Assembly: GCF_004340685.1 (NCBI RefSeq) | Contig: NZ_SLUN01000019.1 | Coordinates: 1-64,000 of the forward strand | Reading direction: 5' to 3' | DNA: 64,000 nucleotides | Source of the DNA: Hydrogenispora ethanolica | Lineage (GTDB): Bacteria > Bacillota > UBA4882 > UBA8346 | Shown: positions 43,514-54,133 of the stretch, piece by piece | Position numbering within the stretch: the first letter of the stretch is position 1 | Layout: each line of letters begins with the position of its first letter | Notes under the pieces: generated by a model | What the model saw: the letters and a program-made list of their open reading frames with translations, nothing else | The model's database searches: none | Told to the model about the DNA's origin: nothing | Translations under genes and position numbers: made by a program

Positions 43514-45430
43514 ATGGCATTATTACAAATTCGCGATCTCGACAAATATTACGGAGCCAATCCGATCTTACGGGATGTGTCCCTGGAGATTCATCCGGGC
43601 GAAAAATGGGGTTTGGTCGGCAAGAACGGGTGCGGTAAAACCACGCTGATGCGGATCATCACCGGCCAGGAAGATTACGACCGCGGCTCCATCTTTTGGA
43701 GTCAAAACTGCCAAGTCGGTTATTTGCGGCAGGAAGCTGATTTTAGCGAGGTTCTTTCCATCTATGACGAGTTGCGGGGCATCTTCCGCGAACTGGATGA
43801 ATTGCAAAACCAGCTTAACACGCTGCAGGGCAAAATGTCAGAACCGGGGCTGGCGCCTTCCGCCCTGGAGGCTTTGATCGAGGAACACCACCGGCTGAGC
43901 GAGGAATTCGCCCAGCGCGGGGGGTATCAGATCGAGGGCCGGATTCAGGGAGTCTTGCGGGGATTGGGGATTCCCAAAGAACGCTGGAATGACACTGCCG
44001 CCAGTTTTAGCGGCGGGGAGCGGACCCGTCTCGGCTTGGCCCGCATCCTGCTGACTGCCAATGATATCCTGCTGCTGGACGAGCCCACCAACTATCTGGA
44101 CATCGTGGCCATTGAATGGCTGGAAGAGTTCCTGATCAGTTTTCCCGGTGCGGTTTTGCTCATTTCGCATGACCGTTTTTTTCTCGATCGCGTGGTGCAG
44201 GGGATCATGGAGATGGAAGATTGCCGGATCACCCGTTATAAGGGCAATTATACCGCGTACCGGCAGAAAAAAGAGGCGGATTACCAAGTCCAACTTAAAG
44301 CATATGAACTGCAACAAAAGGAGATCAGCCGCCAGGAAAAGTTGATTCGAGAGTCACGGGCCACCGAAAAAAGCAAACGGAAAGCCCATAATTTAGAAAA
44401 ACGCCTGCAACATTTGGAACGGATTGATAAACCCCGTACCGACGGGAAGACATTGAAGATGGCCTTCGGCGGCCATGAGCCGAGCGGCAAGAAAGTGCTG
44501 GAGATCGAAGGACTTACCAAAAACTTCGCCGAGCGGCAGCTGCTGAAGGCGGTGGATTTCACGGTCTATTCGGGCCAAAAGGTAGGCCTTATCGGACCCA
44601 ACGGCTCCGGCAAGACAACTTTGCTGCGGATGGTCATGGGACTGGAGGAACCGGACCAGGGCCGGATCCGGCTCGGTTATGAAGTCGATCCCGGCTATTT
44701 TTCCCAGTTTACCGCGGAATCGGACCTGGAAGGCACGCCCTTCAGCCAGGTCATGGCGATGGCCGATCTCGACAATACCCAGGCCCGGACGATTCTCGCC
44801 CGCTTCCTATTCCAGGGCGACGATGTCTTTAAGGCCGTGACCGACCTGAGCGGCGGCGAACGGCGCCGTTTGGGCTTGATTCGGTTGATCCTTTCCAAGG
44901 CCAACTTCTTAATACTGGACGAGCCCACCAACCATTTGGATCTGCAATCCATTGAAGTGCTGGAACAGGCCTTGGCCGACTATCAGGGAACCGTGCTGGT
45001 GGTTTCCCATGACCGCTATTTCCTCAATCAAGTGGCGAATCGTTTCTTGCTGATCGATGCGGGGTCCGTCATCCCGTTCGATTCGTATGATGAGTATCTG
45101 GCCTGGCACTCCCGGCAAGCCGCCGGCAGCCCGGAAACAGCCAAACCCAGGAGTGAGGCTCAGATCCGGCGGGCTCAAACCAAAGAGGCGCAGCGGGAGC
45201 TGAAACGGAAACAACGAACTCTGGAACAGCTTGAAACGGCCATCTTTGAAATGGAAGCCAGGAAAACTACTCTTACTGAAACCCTAAGCGATCCGGCCAA
45301 CAGTACCGATTATAAAAAGAGTCTGGAATTGAGCACGGAGCTGAATGCGTGTGAAGCGGAATTGGCGCGCTTGTACGAAGCGTGGGAGCAGCTCCAGACC
45401 GAGCTGGCCGAGCTGGAAACGGAACCGTAG
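43514..45430 (+). CDS. ABC-F family ATPase (Uup/YdiF-like)
   Basis: This is a 638-residue protein with two ABC ATPase domains and no membrane segment. Walker A is GKNGCGKTT and GPNGSGKTT, the signatures are SFSGGERTRLGLA and DLSGGERRRLGLI, and both Walker B motifs are LLLDEPTN / LILDEPTN. A charged P-site tRNA interaction linker lies between them, and a C-terminal coiled coil (about 565-635) resembles the Uup-type DNA/RNA-binding tail. ABC-F proteins act on the ribosome E site to relieve stalling or drug block. The subclass is most like Uup/YdiF; a resistance role is possible but not indicated. Confidence 0.93.
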   Translation: MALLQIRDLDKYYGANPILRDVSLEIHPGEKWGLVGKNGCGKTTLMRIITGQEDYDRGSIFWSQNCQVGYLRQEADFSEVLSIYDELRGIFRELDELQNQLNTLQGKMSEPGLAPSALEALIEEHHRLSEEFAQRGGYQIEGRIQGVLRGLGIPKERWNDTAASFSGGERTRLGLARILLTANDILLLDEPTNYLDIVAIEWLEEFLISFPGAVLLISHDRFFLDRVVQGIMEMEDCRITRYKGNYTAYRQKKEADYQVQLKAYELQQKEISRQEKLIRESRATEKSKRKAHNLEKRLQHLERIDKPRTDGKTLKMAFGGHEPSGKKVLEIEGLTKNFAERQLLKAVDFTVYSGQKVGLIGPNGSGKTTLLRMVMGLEEPDQGRIRLGYEVDPGYFSQFTAESDLEGTPFSQVMAMADLDNTQARTILARFLFQGDDVFKAVTDLSGGERRRLGLIRLILSKANFLILDEPTNHLDLQSIEVLEQALADYQGTVLVVSHDRYFLNQVANRFLLIDAGSVIPFDSYDEYLAWHSRQAAGSPETAKPRSEAQIRRAQTKEAQRELKRKQRTLEQLETAIFEMEARKTTLTETLSDPANSTDYKKSLELSTELNACEAELARLYEAWEQLQTELAELETEP

Positions 45431-45540
45431 GGGTTTTGGGGATTTCTCCAATATTTACAGAAAGGATCTTCCAGATCTTACGGCGAATAAACAGTCTTTA
45501 TGTCGAATATCTAGGATTTTAGCAGGAGGTGTAACCGGTA

Positions 45541-47898
45541 TTGAATACAGAAGAGAATCGCGTCGTTTCTTTTAAAGAAGTGTTACCCTTGCTGCCGCTA
45601 CGGGGAATGATTGTCTTTCCGTTTATGGTCATCCCATTGGATGTCGGTAGGGATAAATCAATCAGTGCTTTGGAAGAGGCTATGGTCCAGGAACGGTTGA
45701 TTGTGTTGGCCGCACAGCGCCACGCCAAAATTAACGACCCCGAACCGGACGATATCTATACCATGGGGACGATTGCTGAGGTAAAGCAGTTGTTGAAATT
45801 GCCCGATGGTACCATTCGGGTGCTGGTTGAAGGGATCCGGCGCGCCCAGATTGTCAGTTTCGTACAATCCGATCCCCATTATCGGGTGCAACTCGCCGAG
45901 GTTGCCGAGGCGGATGAGAAAAATGTCGAAGTGGAAGCCCTCATGCGGTCCACTCTGTATCAGTTCGAACAGTTGATTAAGTTAAGCAAGAAGATCCCGC
46001 CGGAAGTGTTGACTTCAGTATCCAATATTGAAGACCCGGGCCGGCTGGCTGATATCATCTCTTCGCATCTGAATTTGAAGATCGAAGAGAAACAGGATAT
46101 TCTGGAGGCGGTCTCCGCCAAGTCCCGCTTGGAGACGCTCTGCACCTTTCTGGTGAAAGAGATCGATATTCTGGAGATGGAACGCAAGATCCATCTGCGG
46201 GTCCGCAAACAGATGGAAAAGACCCAGAAAGAATATTATCTCCGGGAACAGATTAAAGCCATCCAGAAAGAACTGGGTGATGGCGATGAGCGCGCCGCGG
46301 AGGTGGAGGAACTCCGGTCACGGCTGGCGGAGCTGAATCTGCCGTCCGAGGCGGAAGAGAAGGCGCTCAAGGAGATTGACCGTTTGTCGAAAATGCCGCC
46401 AATGGCCGCAGAGGCCGTGGTAGTCCGGAATTATATCGATTGGATCCTTTCATTGCCTTGGAATACTTTAACCGAAGATAGTCTGGATGTAAAAGGTGCC
46501 GAGAAGGTATTGAACGAAGACCATTACGGCCTGGAGAAGGTGAAGGAGAGGATCTTGGAATACCTCGCCGTCTGCCAGTTGACCAATCAACTGAAAGGAC
46601 CGATCCTTTGCCTGGTGGGACCGCCCGGCGTCGGCAAAACCTCGCTGGCGAAATCGGTGGCCCGGGCCTTGAACCGCAAATTCGTCCGTTTCTCGCTCGG
46701 TGGGGTCCGGGACGAAGCGGAGATTCGCGGCCATCGCCGCACCTATGTCGGAGCCTTGCCCGGCAAGATCATTCAGATTATGAAACAGGCCGGGACGAAA
46801 AATCCGGTGATTCTGTTGGACGAGATCGACAAGATGAGCGCGGACTTCCGGGGCGATCCCGCTTCGGCTTTGCTCGAAGTGTTGGATCCGGAACAGAATT
46901 GCGCCTTCGGCGATCACTATCTCGAAGTCACTTTCGATCTGTCGCAGGTGCTTTTCATCACCACGGCCAATACGTTCCATGGCATTCCCCGGCCGTTGCT
47001 GGACCGGATGGAGGTCATTCATATCTCCGGCTATACCGAGGAGGAAAAACTGGAGATCGCCAAACGCCATTTGATTCCGAAGCAGCTCAAAGAGCACGGC
47101 CTGACCGAACAGAGCGTTTTGTTCCATGAAAAATTCATCCGGCAGCTGATCGCCGGCTATACCCGGGAATCGGGCGTCCGGAATCTGGAGCGCGAGATCG
47201 CCACGGTCTGCCGGAAAACGGCGTTGGAGATTGTGCAGTCTTCACGGAACACGATCCGTCTGAATAAATTGCATCTCCAGAAGTTTTTGGGCATTCCCAA
47301 ATACCGCCACAGCCTGGCGGAGAATGCCGACCAGGTCGGGGTGGCCACTGGGCTGGCTTGGACTGAGGTCGGCGGGGATATCTTATTAGTCGAGGTTTCG
47401 TTGGTCAAAGGGAAGGGCCAGTTAATCCTGACGGGCAAACTGGGCGAGGTGATGCGCGAGTCCGCTCACGCAGCCTACAGTTATATCCGTTCCCGCGTCA
47501 AAGAGCTTGGAATACCGGAAGATTTTCATGAACGGTATGATCTGCATATTCATGTTCCGGAAGGAGCCATTCCGAAAGACGGCCCTTCGGCGGGCATCAC
47601 TATCGCTACCGCTTTGGCATCGGCCCTCACCGAGCAGCCGATCCGGAAAGACGTGGCCATGACCGGCGAGATTACCCTGCGCGGACGGGTACTGCCCATC
47701 GGCGGACTGAAAGAGAAGATTTTAGCGGCCCACCGCGGCGGGATCAAGAAGATCCTGGTGCCGAAAGAAAACGAAAAAGATCTGGAGGAGATCCCCGCCA
47801 ATATCCTGCGCAAAGTGGAACTGGTCCTCGTCGAATCCATGGATGAGGTTTGGCGGGAAGCCCTGATTCCCAAAATCCAGGTGGCCTCGGTTAGTTAA
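45541..47898 (+). CDS. lon: ATP-dependent protease Lon
   Basis: This is a 785-residue LonA with the N-terminal substrate domain ([22 protein letters not shown]), the AAA domain with GPPGVGKTS (near residue 360) and LLDEIDKM, and the S16 protease domain with the catalytic Ser in KDGPSAGIT (near 682) and Lys in [14 protein letters not shown]. It degrades damaged and regulatory proteins. The TTG start follows AGCAGGAGGTG. A terminator follows. No CIRCE or other heat-shock operator was recognised upstream. Confidence 0.98.
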   Translation: MNTEENRVVSFKEVLPLLPLRGMIVFPFMVIPLDVGRDKSISALEEAMVQERLIVLAAQRHAKINDPEPDDIYTMGTIAEVKQLLKLPDGTIRVLVEGIRRAQIVSFVQSDPHYRVQLAEVAEADEKNVEVEALMRSTLYQFEQLIKLSKKIPPEVLTSVSNIEDPGRLADIISSHLNLKIEEKQDILEAVSAKSRLETLCTFLVKEIDILEMERKIHLRVRKQMEKTQKEYYLREQIKAIQKELGDGDERAAEVEELRSRLAELNLPSEAEEKALKEIDRLSKMPPMAAEAVVVRNYIDWILSLPWNTLTEDSLDVKGAEKVLNEDHYGLEKVKERILEYLAVCQLTNQLKGPILCLVGPPGVGKTSLAKSVARALNRKFVRFSLGGVRDEAEIRGHRRTYVGALPGKIIQIMKQAGTKNPVILLDEIDKMSADFRGDPASALLEVLDPEQNCAFGDHYLEVTFDLSQVLFITTANTFHGIPRPLLDRMEVIHISGYTEEEKLEIAKRHLIPKQLKEHGLTEQSVLFHEKFIRQLIAGYTRESGVRNLEREIATVCRKTALEIVQSSRNTIRLNKLHLQKFLGIPKYRHSLAENADQVGVATGLAWTEVGGDILLVEVSLVKGKGQLILTGKLGEVMRESAHAAYSYIRSRVKELGIPEDFHERYDLHIHVPEGAIPKDGPSAGITIATALASALTEQPIRKDVAMTGEITLRGRVLPIGGLKEKILAAHRGGIKKILVPKENEKDLEEIPANILRKVELVLVESMDEVWREALIPKIQVASVS

Positions 47899-47915
47899 AC
47901 ACCAGACTTTTGCTT

Positions 47916-47948
47916 CCGGGAGAGGGCGACTTCTCCCGGTTTTTGTTT
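47916..47948 (+). terminator. Terminator after lon
   Basis: The stem CCGGGAGA / TCTCCCGG has an 8-nt loop and is followed by TTTTTGTTT. Confidence 0.88.
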
Positions 47949-48125
47949 ATTAGATTTCGCGGCAATGGCCGATTCATCCTGAAAGGATTGTTTTACCCAT
48001 TTTGATTAGAAAAAGGATTTCGGAAAAACTATCCAGAAATTAAATACTGCTCGAATGATTCCGGTAAGAGACGCCGGACGCGCAGCCTTCCGGCTGGTGT
48101 AGAAATCGTGAAAGAAGGTTGTTCC

Positions 48126-50486
48126 GTGCTCGAAAGAACCTTAACCGTCCTGGAGTACCCCAAGATCATCGCCAAACTTGCGGAGTTCGCCTCTTCCACC
48201 CGGGGTAAGGAACTCGTGCAAGAGTTGCAGCCGTTGACCTATCTGAGCGAGATCCGCGAGGCGCAACAGATCACTTCGGAGGCGGTCCAGATCCTGCTGG
48301 AGACCGACCGGATCCCGTTGGGCGGGATCTTTGATATCCGGAATTCACTCCGTAAGGCGGCACTGGGAGGATCGCTCATTCCCCAGGAACTGCTGGAGAT
48401 TGCCGCCACTATCCGCGCCTCCCGGTTGATGCGCGAATTTTTGAGTGAGCAAGGGGAGACGCTGACCATCCTACCCGAATGGGGCGGCCGTCTCGCGGCC
48501 TTTCCCGGCCTGGAACGGGAGATTGAGCGCTGCATCGCCGATAACGGCGAGGTCAATGATAGCGCCAGTCCGAAACTGCATTCGCTCCGTTCCCAGATCA
48601 AGGTTTTTCAGAACCGGGTCCGCGACAAACTGGATTCGATCGTCCGTTCCTCCGAGAACGGCAAATATCTGCAGGATCCGATCGTCACTGTCCGTAACGA
48701 GCGCTATGTCATTCCGGTGAAACAGGAATACCGTTCGTTCTTTCCCGGGATCGTCCATGACCAGTCGGCCAGCGGCGCGACGCTCTTCATCGAACCGATG
48801 AGCGTAGTCGAGCTGAATAACCAGTTGCGAGTGGTTGAGTCCCAAGAGGTTGAAGAGGTTGAACGGATTTTGACCGAACTTTCGGGCCGGGTGAAGGAGG
48901 TCCAGCAACCCTTGACGAATGCGGTGGCGATTCTCGCCCGGCTGGATCTGGCTTTCGCCAAAGGCCGCTACAGCTTGGCGTTGAATGCCAGTGAACCGCA
49001 GCTCAATCAGGATGGCATCATTCAACTGTATGACGCCCGCCACCCGATGCTCACCGGTAAAGTGGTTCCGATCACCGCCCTGCTCGGCCAGGACTATGAT
49101 ACGCTGGTAATCACCGGCCCCAATACCGGCGGCAAGACTGTGACGCTGAAGACAGTCGGCCTGCTGACATTGATGGCCCAATCCGGCTTACACATTCCGG
49201 CGGCCCCTGGTTCGCAGCTGGCCGTCTTCAATCAGGTGTTCTGCGATATCGGCGACGAGCAGAGCATCGAACAGAGCCTATCCACTTTTTCGTCGCATCT
49301 TACCCAGATCGTGAAGATCATTGCGGCGGCGCAAGGCCCGGATTCGCTGGTGCTCTTGGATGAGTTGGGGGCCGGGACCGATCCGACCGAAGGGGCGGCT
49401 CTGGCCATGAGTATCCTCAGCCACCTCCACCGTTTGGGGGTCCGGACGGTGGCTACCACGCATTACAGTGAGTTAAAGGTATTCGCTTATAAAACTCCCG
49501 GCCTTCGTAACGCCGCGGTGGAGTTCGATATCGCCACGTTACGGCCGACCTATCATCTGACGATCGGTCTGCCCGGCAGCAGCCAGGCCTTTGAGATCGC
49601 AGCCAAGTTAGGGCTGCCCATGGGCATCGTCAATGAGGCGCGCGGTTATATTTCAGCCGAGGAAGCCAAAGTAGAACAGATATTACGGCAGATCGAGGCC
49701 GACAGCAAACAAGCCCGGGAAGATCGGATCGCCGGCGAGGCGGCGCGCGTTAAAGGGGAAACTTACAAACAGCAATATGAGGCCGAATTGAAAAGGCTGC
49801 AGCAGGAGCGGGCGGAACTGTTACGCCAGGCAAAGGCCGAGGCCCGGGAGATCCTGATTGAAGCCCGACGCGACAGCGAGAATCTGTTGCGCCGGTTAAA
49901 AGAAGCGCCCCGCGAAGAACTCAGCGGCATTGTCAACGAGGCGCGGCAACGCATCACCAAGGAGCTGGAGCGGCTGGACGAGGTGAAAACCCCGGCCCGG
50001 ACCGATCGGCAACCCGAGGCTGACGACCTTAAACCCGGCGGCAAAGTGCGGGCCATCTCCTTGAATCAGGTCGGAACGGTGCTGGAGGTCGGCGAGGGGA
50101 CGGCCCTGGTGCAACTGGGAATCATGAAGGTGAACCTGCCACTCGGCGATATTGAGATCATCGCCGAACCGAAAGTAAAAGTCCAACAGCCCGCAACCAA
50201 GCGTAAAAGCGGCGAGACCGGCCTTGATGCCGCCAAAACTATCTCCGCTGAAGTGAACCTGCGCGGGATGACGGTCGACGAGGCATTATACGAGTTGGAG
50301 AAGTATCTGGATCAGGCCTTATTGGCCGGCCTGGAACGATTCCGGATTATTCACGGCAAGGGCACCGGCGCTTTACGCATCGGAGTGCAGCAGTTTTTGA
50401 AAGGTCATCCGGTGGTCCGCAGTTTCAGTTTTGCCGAGCAGAGCGAAGGCGGTTTGGGTGCCACGGTAGTGGAGTTGAAACGTTAA
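48126..50486 (+). CDS. mutS2: MutS2 (Smr-domain endonuclease / ribosome rescue factor)
   Basis: This is a 786-residue MutS2, lacking the mismatch-recognition domain of MutS. After the core lever and clamp, the ATPase has GPNTGGKTVTLKTVGL (near residue 330) and LLDELGAGTDPTEGAALA. A long coiled coil (about 510-620) and a KOW-like segment follow, and an Smr domain (about 705-786) has NLRGMTVDEALYELEKYL and IIHGKGTGALR. In Firmicutes it acts at collided ribosomes and may limit recombination. The GTG at 48126 gives the typical start MLERTLTVLEYPKI after AAGAAGGT; a GTG six codons upstream is less likely. Confidence 0.97.
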   Translation: MLERTLTVLEYPKIIAKLAEFASSTRGKELVQELQPLTYLSEIREAQQITSEAVQILLETDRIPLGGIFDIRNSLRKAALGGSLIPQELLEIAATIRASRLMREFLSEQGETLTILPEWGGRLAAFPGLEREIERCIADNGEVNDSASPKLHSLRSQIKVFQNRVRDKLDSIVRSSENGKYLQDPIVTVRNERYVIPVKQEYRSFFPGIVHDQSASGATLFIEPMSVVELNNQLRVVESQEVEEVERILTELSGRVKEVQQPLTNAVAILARLDLAFAKGRYSLALNASEPQLNQDGIIQLYDARHPMLTGKVVPITALLGQDYDTLVITGPNTGGKTVTLKTVGLLTLMAQSGLHIPAAPGSQLAVFNQVFCDIGDEQSIEQSLSTFSSHLTQIVKIIAAAQGPDSLVLLDELGAGTDPTEGAALAMSILSHLHRLGVRTVATTHYSELKVFAYKTPGLRNAAVEFDIATLRPTYHLTIGLPGSSQAFEIAAKLGLPMGIVNEARGYISAEEAKVEQILRQIEADSKQAREDRIAGEAARVKGETYKQQYEAELKRLQQERAELLRQAKAEAREILIEARRDSENLLRRLKEAPREELSGIVNEARQRITKELERLDEVKTPARTDRQPEADDLKPGGKVRAISLNQVGTVLEVGEGTALVQLGIMKVNLPLGDIEIIAEPKVKVQQPATKRKSGETGLDAAKTISAEVNLRGMTVDEALYELEKYLDQALLAGLERFRIIHGKGTGALRIGVQQFLKGHPVVRSFSFAEQSEGGLGATVVELKR

Positions 50487-50511
50487 TAAATTTAGCGCGT
50501 GAAGTGTCGAA

Positions 50512-50548
50512 AAACCGGCTGTAGGTAGAAGCCTACAACCGGTTTTTT
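50512..50548 (+). terminator. Terminator after mutS2
   Basis: The stem AAACCGGCTGTAGG / CCTACAACCGGTTT (one extra base) is followed by TTTTT. Confidence 0.88.
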
Positions 50549-50631
50549 GTTTTCCCTGCACTCAAAATAGGCATCCACTCCAAACCTCACTGTTGATGTT
50601 CGGAGGAGTGGCGGTTTTGACGCACAGGTGC

Positions 50632-51168
50632 TCAATCTAAATCGAGGTTTAAGCGGATGGAAATAAATTCATCATCGCGGCCGACCTTGATCATACCCAG
50701 GCTGAGATCTAAATCTTTATCCCGCGGCGAACTGCGGAAGTAGACTTCCTCCATATTGTCCCGGCGATATTCACGCCGGACCCAGCCACGGTTATTCTCC
50801 AAGACTTGGAAGGCGATGTTCCGCGCCCGCAAGGAATGATAAATCGCGTCGCGATAAGCGCCTTTCCAATACAGATCGCGGGCCCAGCGTTGATGAGCCA
50901 CCGCCTGCGCCAAGCCCATCGGGCGATGGCCGCGCCGCGCCGCAGCTTGAGCGTCGTCGATGACTTGTGCCGTCCGGTGAATCACAAAACGGGCATCGTC
51001 TCTCACCCGGCGATCTCCGGGACCGCCCGGGCCTTTATCATATCTGCCGGGTCCATCATAACGATGACCCGGTCCGGGACCGGGACCTCTGCCGGGACCC
51101 GCCAAAGCAGTCACTGAAAAAGATCCGATCAAAACCGCAACCATGAAACCAATGTACCATTTTTTCAT
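50632..51168 (-). CDS. Exported Gly/Pro/Arg-rich protein of unknown function
   Basis: This is a 178-residue preprotein with a clear signal peptide (MKKWYIGFMVAVLIGSFSVTALA). A low-complexity Gly-Pro-Arg stretch follows (GPGRGPGPGPGHRYDGPGRY), then a helical, Arg- and Ala-rich middle (VIHRTAQVIDDAQAAARRGHRPMGLAQAVAHQRWARDLY) with SLRARNIAFQVLENN. A repetitive-looking charged tail ends RLNLDLD. I know no family for it. The helical part resembles periplasmic-type small repeat proteins only in composition. GGAGGAAC precedes the ATG. It is a single gene convergent with mutS2; extraction of the Gly-rich part by similarity searches will be misled by composition. Confidence 0.7.
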   Translation of the reverse strand: MKKWYIGFMVAVLIGSFSVTALAGPGRGPGPGPGHRYDGPGRYDKGPGGPGDRRVRDDARFVIHRTAQVIDDAQAAARRGHRPMGLAQAVAHQRWARDLYWKGAYRDAIYHSLRARNIAFQVLENNRGWVRREYRRDNMEEVYFRSSPRDKDLDLSLGMIKVGRDDEFISIRLNLDLD

Positions 51169-51599
51169 GATAGTTCCTCCTCTACTGGAATTCAAAGTGG
51201 GATTCAAAGAAGCGCTCTTTGTAAAGATAGACGATGGATCGAGCCAAATTGTTCCGGAGAAAGCGAAATTTAACTTGAAATTGAAAAAATTCCTCGCCGC
51301 AGCCAAAGAAGCCTCCCAACCGTGAGCCGAATCGTTTATCACCGGAGCGGTTGCCATATTGCGGTGATTTTGTTTTCCGATGAGTCAGACTTTTGGATTT
51401 TGCTTATCGGCAATATCGTAGCTGCTGATGGATTTGGAGAAACATTCGAAGATCATAGTTGCCGGGTGCGATTGGTAGCAAAAAAACGGAAAGGGAATGC
51501 TCAAGGACGTTGAGATTGAGCGCTCTGGGTAATCGTATTCAAACGGGACCGATTTTCAAACGATTGCTTTTTGACTTTTTATGGTGACGGTCCGAAAAG
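51169..51599. other. Intergenic stretch with no recognised gene
   Basis: About 430 bp lie between the exported protein (minus, starting at 51168) and the PBP terminator. I see no gene with a credible ribosome site, and no repeats. It must contain the promoter of the minus-strand exported-protein gene, but no good match is evident. Confidence 0.5.
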
Positions 51600-51650
51600 A
51601 AAACGCCGGAATTTGAAGCCTTGACGCTTCGGTTTTCCGGCGTTTTTTAT
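51600..51650 (-). terminator. Terminator of the penicillin-binding protein gene
   Basis: The arms AAAACGCCGGA and TCCGGCGTTTT pair, with a second small inner stem (GAAGC / GCTTC). On the minus strand the hairpin is followed by TTTTCTTTTC, just after the PBP stop at 51664. T-runs on both sides mean it can work in both directions. Confidence 0.85.
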
Positions 51651-51663
51651 CGGGTTCAATTGG

Positions 51664-53928
51664 TTATCTCCGGTGGATATTACAATACGAAGTAGGTTGT
51701 TCGCCGTCGGTGAAAATTTCAGTGACCACCCAATCACTCGGGCAATACGGGGTCGCCAGCAAGCCGCTCTCAGTACAGATTTTGACAGCCACCTGTTTTT
51801 TCTTGGCAAACGGCCAATTGGCGGAGCGTTGCTGCTGGAAACCGTTATTGTCAACCGGCGGCGTGCCGGAGCCGTCGCCAGCCGGATTGTTATTATCCAG
51901 CGGCGGTTGGCCGTCGGAATGCAGATGACAGGGAACCGTAGGCTGAGTCCCATCCAGATAACTTTCATAGAGAGTTTCCGGACAATTGGACGTGGCCAGT
52001 TCCCCACTTTGAGCGCAGATCTCGACACCGGAGACGATGCCCGCGGGAGGAATGAAATCCGATGGCGGAGTCTCGGACAAGGCTTTGCGCATGAAGATAC
52101 CCCAGATCTGGGCGGCTTTACCGCTACCGATGACGTTGCCGTTGATCCGTACCGGTATTTTTTGCGAATCGTTGCCGATCCAGACCGAAGCCAGCAAATC
52201 CGGTGTAAATCCGACAAACCAGGCGTTGGTGTAGTCGCTGGTAGTCCCGGTCTTGCCCGCCGCCGGGCGATCGATCAGCGCGGCCCGGCCGGTTCCCCGC
52301 ATAATAACCCCGCGCATCATGTCGGTTACCAGAAATGCCGTATCCTCCGGAATGGCGATCTTTTTATGCGGCCGGTCCTGATAGAGAATGTTGTCATTGG
52401 CGTCGCGTACTTCCAGAATCGCGATGGGTTGTACATAAATTCCCTGGTTGGCCAGTGGCGAATAAGAAGCGGTCAATTCCAGCGGAGTAACTCCCCGGGT
52501 CAAACCGCCCAGGGCCAGTGAAGAAAGGTTCATGTCATTGGGTTCGCCGTTAATGACCAAATTTTTCAAGCCCATGTCCTGAGCGTATTTAATCACGGTG
52601 CTGGGCCCGAGGTTCTCCACCAATTTGATGGCCACCATATTCACCGATTCTTCCAGCGCATGCCGCAACGTGATGTCGCCGCGAAAGATATTGTCATAAT
52701 TGTGCGGCGCCCAGACTCCTCCAGAAGTCGGATAACTCAACGGCTCATCCCGCACGATCGAACTCGGCGTATATTTCCGGCTGTCGATGGCCGCGACATA
52801 GGTGAAGGGCTTGATCGCCGAACCCGGCTGCCGGTGCGCATAGACCGCGCGGTTCAACTGGGTGTTGCCAAAGTCGCGGCCGCCTACCATCGCTTTAATG
52901 TAGCCGTTATGCGGATCGATGGCCACCAAGGCCATTTGCGGCTGGAGGACGCCGTGGGCATCGGGTTTCCCGCCATTCAGCGCGGCGACGGCCTCATCGG
53001 CGGCTTGTTGGGCCAGCGGATCTAGCGTGGTGTAGATCTTGTAGCCGCCCGTAAATAAAGCCTGCTCGTCGACGACGCCTTTCAGATTCTGCACCACATA
53101 ATCGATGAAATAAGCGGCGCGGCGTTTGGCGGCCGAGAGCGGGATCACGTCCAATGGACGGCGGTTGGCGGCGTCAAAGTCGCTCTGTGAAATGGAGCCG
53201 TACTTTAACATCTGGCCGAGCACCACCGCCCGGCGCTCCATGGCGGCCTCGGGATGCAAATACGGCGAGAAACCGCTGGGATTTTTGGGCAATCCGGCCA
53301 GCATGGCAGCTTGGTGCAACCGGAGCTCGGAGACGCTTTTTCCAAAGTACAACCGGGAAGCGGCCTCAACGCCGTAGGTATTGTGGCCGAAATAGATTTG
53401 GTTGAGGTAGCGTTCCAAGATCTCGTCCTTGGTATAACTCCGTTCAATATTCATGGCCAGGAAGACCTCCTGAACCTTGCGGGAGAGCGCCTTTTTCTGG
53501 GTTAAAAGGACATTCCTGGCTAATTGCTGAGTGATAGTGCTGGCTCCCTCGATATAGCCGCCCCCTTTCAGGTCGACCCAGAGGGCGCGGGCTATCGCGC
53601 GGAGATCGATTCCCGAATGTTCATAGAAACGATTGTCTTCGACGTCGACGATGGCCTGCTTCATCACGTCGGGAATCCTGCTGAGTGGAACCTCAAGGCG
53701 ATTTTCTACATATATCCGGGTGAATTCCTTCTTATTAACATCGTAAAAAATGGTTGCCTGCTTGGGAGGAGGCAGATTCAAAAGATTGCTGTTAGTACTG
53801 ATCATGAGCACCAGCAGCAGACCCAGCAAAATACCGGCCAAGGCAGTAAAACCAATGACCATTGTCTTTTTGGTATCAAGGCGCTTGGCTTGCGAGCGGG
53901 GCGGGGACTTTTTCTTGGAGACCGGCAT
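51664..53928 (-). CDS. Class A penicillin-binding protein 1A family
   Basis: This is a 754-residue bifunctional peptidoglycan enzyme. A basic cytoplasmic start (MPVSKKKSPPRSQAK) and membrane anchor (about 24-44) precede the GT51 glycosyltransferase domain (VEDNRFYEHSGID, GASTITQQLARN, KVQEVFLA). The transpeptidase domain follows with SxxK in PGSAIKPFTY, SVN in EESVNMV and KTG in AAGKTGTTSDY. The C-terminus carries two small Cys-containing repeats (CAQSGELATSNCP and CTESGLLATPYCP) joined by a Pro/Asn/Gly linker, a common tail in clostridial PBP1. ATG 53928 follows GGAGGTG; the upstream open frame is not used. It is divergent from yunB. Confidence 0.95.
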   Translation of the reverse strand: MPVSKKKSPPRSQAKRLDTKKTMVIGFTALAGILLGLLLVLMISTNSNLLNLPPPKQATIFYDVNKKEFTRIYVENRLEVPLSRIPDVMKQAIVDVEDNRFYEHSGIDLRAIARALWVDLKGGGYIEGASTITQQLARNVLLTQKKALSRKVQEVFLAMNIERSYTKDEILERYLNQIYFGHNTYGVEAASRLYFGKSVSELRLHQAAMLAGLPKNPSGFSPYLHPEAAMERRAVVLGQMLKYGSISQSDFDAANRRPLDVIPLSAAKRRAAYFIDYVVQNLKGVVDEQALFTGGYKIYTTLDPLAQQAADEAVAALNGGKPDAHGVLQPQMALVAIDPHNGYIKAMVGGRDFGNTQLNRAVYAHRQPGSAIKPFTYVAAIDSRKYTPSSIVRDEPLSYPTSGGVWAPHNYDNIFRGDITLRHALEESVNMVAIKLVENLGPSTVIKYAQDMGLKNLVINGEPNDMNLSSLALGGLTRGVTPLELTASYSPLANQGIYVQPIAILEVRDANDNILYQDRPHKKIAIPEDTAFLVTDMMRGVIMRGTGRAALIDRPAAGKTGTTSDYTNAWFVGFTPDLLASVWIGNDSQKIPVRINGNVIGSGKAAQIWGIFMRKALSETPPSDFIPPAGIVSGVEICAQSGELATSNCPETLYESYLDGTQPTVPCHLHSDGQPPLDNNNPAGDGSGTPPVDNNGFQQQRSANWPFAKKKQVAVKICTESGLLATPYCPSDWVVTEIFTDGEQPTSYCNIHRR

Positions 53929-54133
53929 TGAGCACCTCCATGGGGCGTTTGCGTGTCGCGAAAAGCTGATTCCGGTTCGTTCAAATCGTTCTCGCCACAT
54001 CTTGCGACATCGCTTCTATAAACAAAATTATACCACAAGCCTCTTTCTCCCGTGAAAGTTTTTCGCTGGGGACAGGCGGAACGCATATTATAACTTTACG
54101 GATTCAAACATAAAGTTTGTTGAGGCGGTGCGT

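Noticed and set aside
51673-52521. 282-codon antisense open frame opposite the PBP gene
   Set aside because: It is a shadow frame of the transpeptidase region; the composition is typical of antisense reading.
54083-54116. Sigma-E-like promoter before yunB
   Set aside because: CATAAAGT has an ATA at a possible distance, but the start site would fall on the ribosome binding site, so the match is probably chance.
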